Below, one piece after another: positions 22,284 to 33,287 of a stretch of 64,000 nt of DNA. This DNA is from Notospermus geniculatus. Lineage: Eukaryota > Nemertea > Pilidiophora > Heteronemertea > Lineidae. The notes below the pieces were generated by a model. It made no database searches and was not told the origin of the DNA. It was given only the letters and a program-made list of their open reading frames with translations. Position 1 is the first letter of the stretch. Each line of letters starts with the position of its first letter. A program made the translations under genes and the position numbers. Where the stretch lies: contig NMRB01000902.1 of NCBI GenBank assembly GCA_002633025.1, positions 137,593 to 201,592 of the forward strand. Reading direction: 5' to 3'.

Positions 22284-22440
22284 ATAAAGGGATCAAACAT
22301 AAAGGTTCAACTTACAAATCTAGCATTTTTAAATGTGGACGCAGTATACCTTTAAACCTCTTCCTTATGATAGGCATAACCCTTCTGCATGTTTACTGCA
22401 AATTTGTGTTGAATTCCGACTAGTTTGTAATTTATCTTTT
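22284..22440 (+). mobile_element. BB-family MITE, truncated
   Basis: Left end GCATAAAGGGATCAAACATA and about 150 bp of the family follow, including CTGCAAATTTGTGTTGAATT, then it stops. Complete copies are at 33288 and 62077. Confidence 0.7.
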
Positions 22441-22472
22441 GTTTCCACTTCGTAGATACGAAGTGGAAATTT

Positions 22473-22649
22473 AAAAATCCAAGATGCACCATAACACTGT
22501 CGGTCTATGATATGCTAAAAGACGTACATGTACTAGCAGCAGGGACATTTGTGGTACCAATTAACCATCTCTAGAAATACATTAGGTCCTGGAAATCAAG
22601 TTGAATTTCGTATTTCGTATGTGTTTCGTCAGATTGGCGAAACCTCACT
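22473..22649. mobile_element. Class B element Y, right half
   Basis: GCTAAAAGACGTACATGTA, GTGGTACCAA, GGTCCTGGAAATCAAGTT and the end GTCAGATTGGCGAAACCTC match the right arm of 40089-40553. The left half is absent. Confidence 0.65.
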
Positions 22650-23680
22650 ATTATAACCAATGAGATCGCCCCAATATCGTTTTGTCCCGAGAAACCAGCA
22701 ACCGCCTCGGGGATCCCCAGTACTTATGTGTGTAATCATGGTACGGAGTTCTAATCACTGTCTGATACGAACCGATCAGGCATCTCTACACCAGTGTCTC
22801 CTTAGAAATGCTCGATTTAGTCTTGATATTATTTCCAAACCGAAGCGGCACAAAGATAATTAAACCTCTCAAGATGGCCGCCACTCTGTCATCAAGTGTT
22901 CGCGGGTTGATAGAAAACGCGGCCTTGGGCAACAGAACCGGTGGTGGCACGCCGACATTGTCCTCCTTTCTGTGAACGAGTGTTTATGGATATAGATGTT
23001 ATGGATGAAAAGTTGACCCTTTCCTTTGTACTGAATTGTTGTTCATGTCGAATTGACCCTCGAAGCTACATGTATTCAGCTATGTACCATTTTTCTTGAA
23101 GTGCGAACCTATCAAAATTGCCCCACACGGCGACGCCGATGACAATGTTTTGCAATGCCATTACCTTTCAGAGGGTGTGTTACATTGTACCTTACCTTTG
23201 CCCCAATCAAACAACAACCATGGAACTTTGTTTTCAGACCTTCCATTAGTTCCTTTTCGTACCCTCTCGAAGGCATTTGCGGATAACACGGAACATAACC
23301 ATTCAATCGCGAAAACTCGGCAATTGGTAACGTCACATATTATTGTTCGGAATCAGAATAATGTAAAATTCACCTCTCGGCAAATGGACCATTTGTGTAG
23401 GCCCTACCATTACTGTAAAGAAACAATGATACCTTTTGCTGCGGCTGAAGGCTACGGTAACCGTTTAGCCAGTTAGCGTTATTTTTATGAGTTGGACGAC
23501 GTGAGGCGAAATAAAGTAGAAGTGCATGTTCTGGTAAGAATGTGGGCGAAATAAACTTACACAAGTTGCTTCTGATTTTGCCCACAGACAGATTATTAAC
23601 CCATGTGGCCTTCACAACTATTCAAGAAAAGCAGAAAGTTTTGTCTTCTCTTATTTCTAACTATCATAACGGGTTTAATA
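22650..23680. other. Unassigned stretch
   Basis: No recognised repeat. A 126-codon frame (23096-23476) overlaps an opposite-strand frame and lacks protein-like patterning, so no gene is called. Confidence 0.4.
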
Positions 23681-24025
23681 TTAGAGAGTTCTCGCAATCG
23701 CCCAATGTGACCTACGACTACATTTCGGTTACGATTTTCTATTAAAGAGGGTTAGAAATAAACGATAAACGTAAACCTTAACGAGAACGTTATTTTTGTA
23801 CCGAAAATGCAATATTAAATCTGGTGCATGTGTAGTATGAAAAATAACGTTGTCGTAAAGTTTACGTTTATCGCTTGATTTCTAAACCTCCCTAATATCA
23901 GAGAGTTCTCGCAGTCGCCCGGATCGACCTACGACTGCATTTCCGTTACGATTTTCTATTGTCTGAGTTTACCCGAACAATAGATAAAGGTAGTCGTCTG
24001 CCTAACCGTTTTTGGAAACTCTCTA
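23681..24025. repeat. HH foldback and a duplicated half flanking a MITE
   Basis: GAGAGTTCTCGCARTCGCC with the following 45 bp occurs at 23681-23743 and again at 23897-23960, on either side of the T2 MITE at 23745-23892. The second copy continues into a complementary arm ending GGAAACTCTCT, giving a hairpin related to 33133-33250. Confidence 0.65.
23745..23892. mobile_element. Class B MITE T2, copy 3
   Basis: Family loop (TTTTTGTACCGAAAATGCAA) and arms; the left terminus is mutated to AAGAGGGTTAG, the right ends AACCTCCC before TA. Confidence 0.82.
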
Positions 24026-24174
24026 GGGAGGTTTAGAAAGCTAACGATAAACGTAAACGTTAATGACAACGTTATTTTTGTACCGAAAATGCAATACAAA
24101 ATTTGGTTAATGTGTAAGATGAAAAATAAGGTTGTCGTAAAGTTTACGTTTATCGTTTGATTTCTAAAGCTTCC
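24026..24174. mobile_element. Class B MITE T2, copy 4
   Basis: TA flanks, GGGAGGTTTAGAAAGC left arm, right arm ending AAGCTTCC. Loop conserved with one change at GTACCGAAAATGCAATACAA. Confidence 0.83.
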
Positions 24175-24413
24175 TAATTTCCCGGTTAGGCCCACGACAA
24201 CTTAGCGAGGACTCTTCCATTGTTAAAGCCTACACGAACAATAGGGCTGTCATCGGAAACGTTGTCATCAGCTTAACTAGGCCTCTGCAACTCACAAATC
24301 AACATCCGGATCATTTTTATTTCCCTCCCTCGATACTTGGAGGCATTTATTACATGTTTACCGTTGCAAACGAAGTACATGTATAGACCTTTCCAACAAA
24401 GATGGCGGTCTAA

Positions 24414-24746
24414 AGCTAGCAGCACACGTCACCACTTTCGTTGCTCGTACAGGCAATTTTCGTGGTCGGCAATTTTTGTGGCGGTTGCCGGTTTACAGCA
24501 GTCGTCACCATTCAGTGGTCTCGTGTGCTGCTGATGGCCACGCATCACCACAACTGGCAACTACGAGCAATTTTCGTGGTGAGAAATCAAACCGGTTTGA
24601 TTTTCGGCAATTTATGGCAACTCGTGGTCACTAAAGAATTTCCGTGGTGAGTGGTCGTTGCCGGCCACAGCACACTGGGTCATTTTCGTGGCGACCACGA
24701 AAATTGCCTGTATGAGCAACGAAAGTGGTGACGTGTGCTGCAGGCT
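24414..24746. mobile_element. Class A MITE with AGCHWGCAGCACACGTC ends
   Basis: TAA on both sides. Inverted arms of about 55 bp: CAGCACACGTCACCACTTTC, then GGCAATTTTCGTGGTCG. The body repeats GGCAAYTTTTCGTGG-like words. 333 bp, non-coding. Confidence 0.87.
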
Positions 24747-24749
24747 TAA

Positions 24750-25400
24750 CAGTTATAAACATATGACGTCAGAATCCAATGGCCGCTGGCACGCTAAAGC
24801 TGGTCAATCTGGCAATGGGCACAAAAGTTAAGGTAAAATAATGAGGCGTTTGGGAGTGCTACATCATGCTTGGAGAATGAATGTCCACGACGTCGTGTGG
24901 GAGAACGAGTAGGCCACCATTCTTTGCTGGAAAGATCTTTAGTCAAAAACCGAAAAATTCATTCAGGCTCAGCTTGATTACTTCGTACTTCAGTTTCTAT
25001 GGCTTGATGTCATGGAAAGTTCCCATCTTCTCCCAAAAGGTGGCTCTAGTTAGACATATTGTTGGATTAAAGCGAACTGGTCGTGCCAGTCAAGGTGTCT
25101 GAATACAGAATCAAACGCCGCCATCTTAAATCAATTACAGAACTCACATCGGGAATTAATTACCTACTAAGAGCATATTTGCGCAACTGCGGTGGCTTTG
25201 CTGCCTTCGAATAGCATTCAGAACCGGTGAAATGCAAATCTAGGCTTATTTAGTGATGTAATCCCCAAAACACAAAATTTGTATTTTTCAAATTGTGAAT
25301 TTCGTGGGCCACAAAATTATTTTTACATGTAGTATAATTTTTGACTACCGCGACTAACTCCCTTTAAGTAAAAAAAACAAAAAAAAACGGTGTCCGATCC
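24750..25400. other. Unassigned stretch
   Basis: No recognised repeat or exon; an A-rich run at about 25369-25388 directly precedes family X copy 1. Confidence 0.4.
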
Positions 25401-25790
25401 GGTGTACATGTAAGGTGAGGCTCATGTGCCACTGTGACATTACAATAGATTGACGGAATAAACCGCGACTTGACAATGGGCGACACTTAGGGCCGATTTT
25501 TTAAACGGTGGCTAAGATAACCATCGGGTTTCATTAACCCTCAGTTGACAAAAGTGTTTGTTAATCGAAGTGAATTTTTCGACTTTATGAATCGTTGATA
25601 GCCAAACATTCTAAAAGTCAAAATGTTTACTTTGGTTAACTCACGGTTTGTCAGAAAAGCCGATGGTTAAACCGCGGTTTGCCTTAACTATCGTTTAAAA
25701 AATCGGCCCACAGAGAAACAGCGAGTCCGTTTTCCAGCGTGTTCCGAAAAATGGGAATCACACAGGAATATGGCCACACTGAAAAATACA
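25401..25790. mobile_element. Family X, copy 1, with nested foldback
   Basis: Left end GGTGTACATGTAAGGTGAGG, then GTGCCACTGTGACATTACAA; right end GGCCACACTGAAAAATAC. The family body is split between CGACAC and ACAGAGAAACAGCGAG by the element at 25490-25709; copy 2 at 28160 shows the uninterrupted order. Confidence 0.8.
25490..25709. mobile_element. Foldback Z1 nested in family X
   Basis: Inverted ends GGGCCGATTTTTTAAACGGT, with AACCATCGG and GGTTTGCC words in the arms. Related in design to 29701-29945 (GGGCCCATTTAATAGACG). Flanks TTA on the left and ACA on the right. Confidence 0.8.
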
Positions 25791-26065
25791 ATTGAATGGG
25801 GGAGTGTCAGAAAGTAAGTCACCAACGAATTTCTTTTAGAAGATACATCATCGGTATACTTTGTATTGCGTCCATCAGAAAGAATTTCTGGGATGGTAAT
25901 GGTTACTTAATAATGTATCACTTGCATTTGCGACGATATGCAGTCTTCCGGTCTGTAGAGCTGACGACGAACTTAGTGGAGGGTAACAACTTGAACACCT
26001 ACTCTCTCGCTACCATGTTAATGCGGCGAAGGGTAAAGGAGATAACATGTAACGATAAGTGTGTA

Positions 26066-26480
26066 TATCGGGTGTCCCAAAAAAGTGAACCGCTTTTTTG
26101 ACAAGTATTTTCTCAGCGATAGATAAACCGAATTCATTGGAAATTTTCACAGAGTAACTTTAGGGTACCATCAACAAGTCTGCGAAATATCTAGGAGATC
26201 GGTCGCAAATTATGCGAGTATTGTCAAATTCAAAACAGCATGTCAACACCTGCATGAACATGATGTAGGTCACATTGCACAGCTCTGATATTGGATTTTT
26301 TGACATGCTGTTTTGAATTTGACAATACTCGCATAATTTGCGACGGCTCTCTTAGATATTTTGCAGACTTGTTGATGATACCCTAAGGTTACTCTGTGAA
26401 AATTTCCAATGAATTCGGTTTATCTATCGCTGGGAAAATACTTGTCAAAGAGCGGTTCGCTTTTTTTGGGACACCCGATA
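26066..26480. mobile_element. Tc1/mariner-like MITE MR, copy 1
   Basis: Inverted arms over 150 bp beginning TATCGGGTGTCCCAAAAAA, then GATAGATAAACCGAATTC. TA on both sides. 415 bp without transposase. Second copy at 47255-47671. Such TIRs with TA duplication are typical of Tc1/mariner. Confidence 0.88.
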
Positions 26481-26999
26481 TATACAATGTAACTTAACAC
26501 GTATACGTTAAATGCACCGTGACTTGTGTACTCATTGCTCATTGGTTGCCATCAGAAATCACGCGCCGTGTAAATGTGTGATCGTCGCTCATTGGACGCT
26601 GTAAAAAAATCAGGTCTGTTGCTAATGTGTTCGCTTTGTTCATTGGACGTCTTGTTATCACGTGCGTTACGTTGAGTCGTGCGATTGGTTGTGGTGTTTG
26701 GTTTCTTTTCTCGCACTTTGTAGGTTATTGTTGCCAAAGTTTCCCCCATGAGATAGGATCGTTTTGCAGTTTTTGGAGACTACCGTCAGACCTTTTGTTG
26801 ATGTATATATCGCGATCCAAAAGTCACACTTTTTGATTTGTATTACATTTATCTCAATTACCAGAAGACCAAAAATTTTGAAAATACTCAAGGATCAACT
26901 TTCGGATATTGTGAGCAAGCTCTGAAAATATCAAAGCAGTCTCATATAAATTCTGCGAGTTCTGCTCAATACAAGAATGTAAATAAAAAACATACATTA
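26481..26999. other. Unassigned stretch with four ATTGG motifs
   Basis: ATTGG (inverted CCAAT box) occurs at 26541, 26591, 26642 and 26684, spaced 42-51 bp. Such an array could bind NF-Y. No clear start site or exon follows, so a promoter is only a possibility. Confidence 0.35.
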
Positions 27000-27315
27000 G
27001 GGAGGTTCTGTAATTTTACGTTTTACATTAACGATTACGTCACGCCTTACATGTATGTCAAGAAAGAACGTGACACGATGGCATCATCATTTGACTTGAA
27101 GCTTCCCGTGCCAGGTGAAAAGAGGGTCGATGTATCCCATGTTTGGCAAGCGCTCCAGGATAGATGTGCCAAGCATTCTTCTTATCATTTTTACTGCAAC
27201 TGCGAAATACATACATGTATACCCATTTATGAATGTGTTTTAACACATTCATAAATGGGCATATTCGCTTGCAATTAAAATTGCAAGCGAATTCTTCGAG
27301 CTTGCAGAACCTCCC
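27000..27315. mobile_element. Class B element T1 with hairpin pair and peptide-like frame
   Basis: TA flanks; ends GGGAGGTTCTG and CAGAACCTCCC. Two adjacent hairpins lie near the right end: 27222-27259 (arms CCCATTTATGAATGTGTT) and a perfect one at 27263-27292 (arms ATTCGCTTGCAATT). The body carries an in-frame stretch from ATG at 27078 reading MASSFDLKLPVPGEKRVDVS and onward, which looks protein-like. It is bounded by the element and could be a captured gene piece or chance. Confidence 0.7.
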
Positions 27316-27335
27316 TAATATCAGAACAATACTTA

Positions 27336-27484
27336 GGGAGGTTTAGAAATCAAACGATAAACGTAAACTTTACGACAATGTTATTTTTCATACTACACAT
27401 TCACCAGATTTTATATTGCATTTTCGGTACAAAAATAACGTTGTCGTTAACATTTACGTTTATCGTTTGATTTCGAAACCTCCC
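27336..27484. mobile_element. Class B MITE T2, copy 5 (inverted loop)
   Basis: TA flanks, perfect GGGAGGTTTAGAAATCAAAC-type arms, loop in the opposite orientation to the other copies. Only about 20 bp separate it from T1. Confidence 0.88.
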
Positions 27485-28123
27485 TAGTGACGAATCTCAT
27501 ACGTTTCCACATGTTATTTTGTATTGGCGAAGTTTTGTATGAAGATTTTGCAGTGGACCTTCATGAAATTTTATTTACGCTCACTATAAAACATCGTGAT
27601 CAAAAGTATCGCAAAATTTCATTAGTATAAGATGCAACGCAAGCTGAGCTATTGCAGGTAACCAAAACGGTTTTTTTACACCCGATAACACTTAACCGAA
27701 GTGCACTTGCACCCAAATCGACTGTTTCATAGTGACAATACGCTTTACTCTCACGGGTGATGAAAAGACAGAAGATATTTTAGAAAAAAACACATTCTGA
27801 GAGATAATCCGATAGCACCTGATGATTGGCATAATTGGTCGCTAAATGGCCTTCAGAGAGAATGCAAAGAATATAATGCGATAGAATTGGTCAATTGGGG
27901 TGTCCGTGTCAACTGTAACAAAAGGCATGCTCGTGTGATATCTTGTCTTAGCCCCTGGTCAGTCGTTTGTACTTTTCTCGCTGGTAATACGGTGGCCTAC
28001 CAGGCCAGGGTCATACCGGCTTAAGATCTATCAGTGTTTCTGTGTGCGAATGTCCCCCCTAATACTGCCCTTTCAGGCCTGATCTGCTATCGGTACATAT
28101 TTTGGACGGGAGGTGTGAGGAGC
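27485..28123. other. Unassigned stretch
   Basis: No recognised repeat or exon in about 640 bp. Confidence 0.4.
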
Positions 28124-28330
28124 CCTCACGTGACAGCCGAGTGGTTATCGGCAGGTCCCGGTGTAACGTTTTTCAGTGAGGCCCGTGTGCCAGTGTGACA
28201 TTACAATAGACTGACGGGATAAGCCGCGACTTGACAATGAACGACACACAGAGAAACAGTGAGTCTGTTTCCCAGTGTGTTCCGAACAATGGGAATCACA
28301 CAGAAAAACGGCCACACTGAAAAACGTTAC
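28124..28330 (+). mobile_element. SINE head interrupted by family X copy 2
   Basis: 28124-28159 resembles a tRNA-derived SINE head (CCGAGTGGTTATCGGCAGGT). At TCCC, family X begins: GGTGTAACGTTTTTCAGTG at 28160, ending GGCCACACTGAAAAACGTTA at 28330. The SINE B box would lie exactly at the junction. The right half of the SINE is not recognisable. Confidence 0.72.
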
Positions 28331-28389
28331 TTTTATATTATGGGATTTCATTCCCGGCTCTTCACGTCCCTCGAATGGGTTAGTAAGGC

Positions 28390-28540
28390 GTGGTGCCTTA
28401 TACCTTATTTCTTAGTAAGGGCAAGTAAAAGACCCCATCCAAGTGAGGAACATGAGTAGCTTGAGATGGCCTCTTCCTTACTTTCCAGGGCCAATAATGC
28501 TATGGCTTCGGCCCTGACGCAAAGATCAAATACAAATAGG
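28390..28540 (-). repeat. Dispersed repeat, inverted partner of 32632-32782
   Basis: GCTTGAGATGGCCTCTTCC, CCAGGGCCAATAATGCTATG and AGGCGTGGTGCCTTATACCT match the other copy in reverse complement. No ends defined. Confidence 0.6.
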
Positions 28541-28736
28541 TGTGGGCGAGAAACAAACCGTTTAGCAACGAAGTTACGATATAAAACGCATGTTCTAGTC
28601 TATTATTTCACCCTAGAATTTCCGAAATGTGTGGAAAAATTCAAACATCTTCCTTTTCTCCAAATTAAACGCGTTCTTGTCTGCTGCATCACCCCAGACA
28701 ACCGTGGATCACAGAACTGTCAAAAATAGCTCCAAT

Positions 28737-29458
28737 TTCTAGCTCACCCGTGAGCTTTTGTCGTGGTGCAGCGTCCGTCGTCGTCTGTTGTCCGTTAGCA
28801 GAGCACGTTTCGTAACCGCTGGAGCTATTGATCTGAAACTTAGTACATATATACCCCTAGGTCAGATGATCTATGACACCAAGTTTTGGTCCGATTCGAT
28901 TCTTGGTTTGGCCTCCAGGTGGCCAAAACCAAAAACACAAGAAGTGCAATAACTCCTGAAATAATGACTGGATCATCTCCAAATTTTTATCATAGGTGCA
29001 TCTAATTAGGATACATAACATGTTTTTTGATTTGACCTACTTTTCAAAGTCACAGAGGTCAAAGTTCTACAAAATTAACGAACCTGAGTGCTCAAACTTG
29101 ATATTTACCTCCCTCTACTTAACAAGCACGTCAAATCTCGGCCTGATTAAACTTCCAGTATGGCCGCCAGGTGGCGTGACCCGAAAATCATCAAATGTGC
29201 TATAACTCAGGAACGACTTGACCCAGAGCGCTCAAATGTGCTATGTGGCTCCCTCTAGATGACATTTTATATGTGCATGTGAAGTTTTGGCCCGATCTGA
29301 CATCCAATATGGCCGCCAGGTGGCATAACCCAAAAATAATTGAAGTCCTGCAACTTGGGAATGACGTGACCCAGATTGCACATAACTGAGATGTACCTCT
29401 CTCTCGTCATTTCACTATATGTCCAAACAGGTGAGCACATGGTCCATGGACATTTCAT
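28737..29458 (+). repeat. Dispersed repeat R1, copy 2
   Basis: Starts TTCTAGCTCACCCGTGAGCT with a palindromic AGCTCACCCGTGAGCT, has CCGTTAGCAGAGCACGTTTC and CCAGGTGGC modules, and ends GTGAGCACATGGTCCATGGA before CATTTCATT. Shorter than copy 1 (two GGCCGCCAGG modules). Confidence 0.82.
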
Positions 29459-29689
29459 TTGTTCTTTTTTGCCGAATCGTAAACGAGTGTAGAATGATTG
29501 TCCGTTGTTTCTACGGCCTCAAACAAGGCCAGCGATGCTGCCTATTACCGCCAAAGACGGTGTCAAAGCAGTCGGATTGTGGGCTGACTTCCTCGGAAAG
29601 GAAGCAAAGAAATGGTCAATGACATGAAATTACTGGGTCTGCTGATGAATAACAGCCATTGGTCGTGGTAGACGCCGGGGAAAATTACA
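29459..29689. other. Unassigned stretch
   Basis: No repeat partner recognised. A 67-codon frame crosses in from R1 and is not convincing. Confidence 0.35.
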
Positions 29690-30005
29690 TAGCATCATAA
29701 AGGGCCCATTTAATAGACGTTTGCTAAGCTAACCATTGGTTCCACCAAAAATAGATAGGCGTGCGAAAAATGTACAACTAAATTTTTCACCAAAAGCCCC
29801 GTTTTCTAAGCTCAGTATAGCGCTTACTATCCATTCAAACAGGGCTTTTGGGTGAAAATTTAGTTGTACACTTTTCGCATGCCTACATGTATCTATTTTT
29901 GGTGGAACCAACGGTTAGCTTAGCAAACGTCTATTAAATCGACCCAAAGGAATCAAACATAAAGGTTTAACTGCGAGCGATGAAGTAACTGAGGGATACA
30001 CTTCA
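29690..30005. mobile_element. BB-family fragment split by a foldback
   Basis: CATCATAA before 29701 and AAAGGAATCAAACATAAAGG after 29945 together give the BB terminus; the following GGTTTAACTGCGARCGATGA and CTGAGGGATACACTTC match the end of the complete copy at 33288-33775. The copy stops near 30005. Confidence 0.7.
29701..29945. mobile_element. Foldback AA1 with about 100-bp arms
   Basis: Ends AGGGCCCATTTAATAGACGT and complement; the arms run through GCTAAGCTAACC, CACCAAAAATAGATAGG and ACTAAATTTTTCACC around a loop of about 30 bp. Inserted within the first bases of a BB element. Flank TAA left, AAA right. Confidence 0.83.
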
Positions 30006-30487
30006 TGACGAATATCTCGTCATCCGGCACTGTGAAAGGGAATACTGTGATGAGGATTTCGTCATCCGTCTTTAATGAAACGACAAAAGTACATGTCAAT
30101 TTGGTTTCCAATTTAATGCTCATCCTGTATTGATCTTTCTGTATATTAAAAGTTTACGATTTCTTGATCCTGTCTATTGAACATCTATCTTCGCAGCATA
30201 GTTATCAGTGAACTCTGTCCAGTCTCCCAATATCCAAAGGCGGGCTTCAAAGTGACTGACAAGTCGATTTCTAGTTCGTCTTGATTTTTACATTCTTTAA
30301 AGAAATGCCGATTCAATATGGGAGTCGCTGATGGAAGTTAACAGAAGTATCAAGCATTTTCAAAGCTCATGTAGGATAATATGAGAATATCCAGTCTAAC
30401 CAGAAAAGAACAAACTCCTTTTCTTACGGAGTCTGATGTAGAAACGTACTTTCTGAAACGTTACGAAGACCCTGCCTCATACATGTA
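30006..30487. other. Unassigned stretch
   Basis: Nothing recognised apart from short CGTCATCCG repeats near 30018 and 30059. Confidence 0.4.
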
Positions 30488-31392
30488 CACTCATGGTCAT
30501 AAGTTTATGGACACCAGTTTTTTTACATTTTCTCAACAACGGTGTAGTAAAAAAAAAGCCAAATTTCCATGAAGTATGGAGAATTTCGTTGGCTATAGAA
30601 TGGTGACAATTTCGTTATCAAGGCTGTGTACATAATCAAGATATTCCATAATTTTGAGAAACATCTTTTTTCGACTTTTTCATTTTCTGAATTTTCGATT
30701 CTCTTTTAGGTCTATATCGTGCAACAGTCAAACCAAAGACAATCTGTGAAGAAACTTTTCGAAAACCACATTTCGTTTTCATGATATCTCAAAATATCAA
30801 AATTTCGATATTTTGGTATTTTCACATTTTTCCTCATTTTTCATTATCACATGTTAGGATTCACTGTTGTAAGGCATCTTGCATCAAAGAAATTATTTTT
30901 CACTGCTTGAGGAAGTGGGATTTCCCTTTTGCAAAACCAGTATTAGATTTGAATTGGTGATATTTTACTTAAATCAAGGAGAAACAGGGGGAAATTTCAG
31001 AAATCACTGTGCCATTGTGAATTGAACACGATTCCGCTTCAAAATCATGAAAAATCCCAAAATCTCAAAATCCCGAAATATTTATATTTTGAGATATCAT
31101 GAAAACGAAATGAGATTTTTAAAACGTTTCTTCAAAGAATGTCTTCGGTTTGACTACTGCATGATATAAGACTAAAAAAGAAACAAAACTTCATAAAATG
31201 AAAAAGTCGGAAAAAGATGGCTCTACAAATTATGTAATAACTTGATTATGTAACCAGCCTTGATAACAAAATTATCACCATTCCATAGCCAACGAAATTC
31301 TCCATACTTGGTGACAATTTGGTTGTTCTTCACCGCACTGTTGTTGCGAGAATACAAAAAAACTGGTGTCCATAAACTTATGACCATGAGTG
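30488..31392. mobile_element. Tc1-like foldback, about 905 bp, very long arms
   Basis: TA flanks; ends CACTCATGGTCATAAGTTTA then TGGACACCAGTTTTTTT. Arms extend nearly 390 bp on each side (GAGAATTTCGTTGGCTATRG, ATATCTCAAAATATCAAAAT) with a centre of about 120 bp. No transposase frame. Terminal sequence and TA duplication fit Tc1. Confidence 0.87.
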
Positions 31393-31571
31393 TACATGTA
31401 GCTATCATTGAAAAACACTCAATGAACGCTCCCCCCCCCCAAAAAAAAAACTATTTTTAAGGGTTTAGATGTTTTTAGTTTTTTGTACATACATGTATTT
31501 GGCGGTGCAAAGTTGGAAGAAATTCCTTGGCAGGGAATGGGTTAATGACAATTAGTTTGTATATTCTGTTA

Positions 31572-32022
31572 GCCCTTCACTGCCAGGACAGTTTTATTAC
31601 CATTAATAAACCTAGCCAAATCCTGGAATTTCACAGAACCCTGTCAAGGTATTCAGTAAAGCACAAAAATCTTACTAATAATCTTATAATTTTCTTAGTA
31701 AGTATCTTATATGTAACTATTTCTGAGAAAGATCTTAGTAAGAAAAATCTTAGTAAGACTTTTCTGATCAGATTCTTATAAGAAACATATTAGAAAGATA
31801 TTGTTACCAATATCTTACTAAGAAAAATCTTCGACATTGTTTCTTTTAAGAATCTTTTAGAAAAATCTTACCTTGTCAGAAAATTTTTCTTGTCAGAATC
31901 TTGACAGAAAAATCTTACTAAGATTTTTCTTACTGAGATCTTACTAAGAAATAGATACTTACTAAGAAAATGATAAGAATACATGCACATGTATCAGTAA
32001 GATTCATGTCCTGGTCATTGAG
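31572..32022. repeat. Degenerate palindromic region with TCTTACTAAGA repeats
   Basis: More than ten variants of AATCTTACTAAGA in both orientations between 31660 and 32005. Possible ends CCAGGACAG (31583) and ATGTCCTGG (about 32010) face each other. A homopolymer pair C(10)A(10) lies just outside at 31431-31450. Confidence 0.6.
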
Positions 32023-32631
32023 AACTTTCCAAAGAAAAACCTAATTGCTTTCAAACCAGTGCCTTTCTTACTTGGTGTGATCATCTATCTGGACACCCCC
32101 CATGTGTACAGCCAATTTTTTGCCCAATTGGAATGCAAATAATGGTTACCAGGCAACCATCTTGGAAAATGGACTTTGGCAATGGCACATACGTCACAAA
32201 TTCTCAAGCCAGAATGTTTTGTGCCAGTGCCAGTGCCTTTCATCATGTTCAAGCCGTTGTTACAAAGTTTCATTTTCGACAGAAAATGCCTTAGCGGTGA
32301 TAGAGTTAACGACTAACACTACGGATAAACCGCGACACCTTTCTCTTCCAATTCTTCCGATTGCTGGTCTCATCATCAGAACACCATTCAAGAGTCATTA
32401 GTGTGTGTTGATGGTAAGATCCATTATAGTGGAGGAGCAAATTGTGCTTAAGTGACAGGTTATTCGTTGGCGAGTATCTTGGCGGTCAAATGCGATGTCT
32501 TTGACGTATTGGTGTTGTGGGGGTTGGCCGGTGATCATTTTCCAGTCCGCGAGGTACGGTTTAAAAAAAGGCATTTTTAAGCGAGAGTGGGATATCTCGT
32601 TTCTTCATTCCCTCACCTCATACAGTGTTTG
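32023..32631. other. Unassigned stretch
   Basis: Contains a loose R1-like module (GGCAACCATCTTGGAAAATG at about 32152). No exon or clear element ends. Confidence 0.4.
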
Positions 32632-32782
32632 TATTTAAATTTGCACATGTATCACGTTTTTCTATCACGGCCGAAGCCATAGCATTGTTGGCCCTGGTAA
32701 GTACGGAAGAAGCCATCTCAAGCTACTCATGTTCCACATTTGGATGGAGACACAAAGGCACAAGGTACAAGGCACCACGGCG
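32632..32782 (+). repeat. Dispersed repeat, partner of 28390-28540
   Basis: GGCCGAAGCCATAGCATTGT, GCCATCTCAAGCTACTCATG and AAGGCACCACGG are shared with the inverted copy 4 kb upstream. Confidence 0.6.
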
Positions 32783-32819
32783 TACTGTCCAGGCGACGGA
32801 CTGAAGAGCCAGGGATACT

Positions 32820-33050
32820 GGGTCATATGAATAAAGACTAGTAAACTTGAATTTTGCAATACAAATGCACTAGGCGATGCTGTACCAATCTGAAGTAAAA
32901 GCATTTACTAGTCTTATTTCATATGACCCATTGGATCATATGAATAAAGACTAGTAAATGCTTTTAATTGAATTTTGCAAAACAAATGCACGAGGCAATT
33001 CTGAACAAATCTGAAGTAAAAGCATTTACTAGTCTTTATTCATATGACCC
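32820..33050. mobile_element. Two EE-family hairpin MITEs in tandem
   Basis: Units 32820-32929 and 32933-33050 each have ends GGRTCATATGAATAAAGACT and arms through AGTAAATGCTTTTA, with TTTTGCAAWACAAATGCACKA in the loop. Three bases separate the units. Tandem duplication or targeted insertion next to a relative. Confidence 0.83.
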
Positions 33051-33132
33051 AATAAATTAATCCCATATGGCTCGGGATTCACGAAGCTTATTCACGAAGC
33101 TCCCGTAACTTGCGGGAGTGCGCAAACTATTA

Positions 33133-33250
33133 GGGAGGTTTCGCAAGCGCCCGGTTAGGCCACACGACGACGTTTATCTATTGTTTGGGAAAACCCATAC
33201 AATAGATAAACGTCGTCGTAGGGCCTAACCGGGCGCTTGCGAAACCTCCC
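33133..33250. mobile_element. Class B MITE with near-perfect 50-bp arms
   Basis: TA flanks; GGGAGGTTTCGCAAGCGCCC then GGTTAGGCC and ACGTTTATCTATTGT, with the complement on the other side. 118 bp, close to a complete hairpin. Confidence 0.88.
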
Positions 33251-33287
33251 TATTGTCCTTTTGCCGACAACCTATTGTTCACTATCA

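Noticed and set aside
31660-32005. CRISPR-like spaced repeats (TCTTACTAAGA)
   Set aside because: Spacing is irregular, repeats are degenerate and occur in both orientations; it is a decayed palindromic element.
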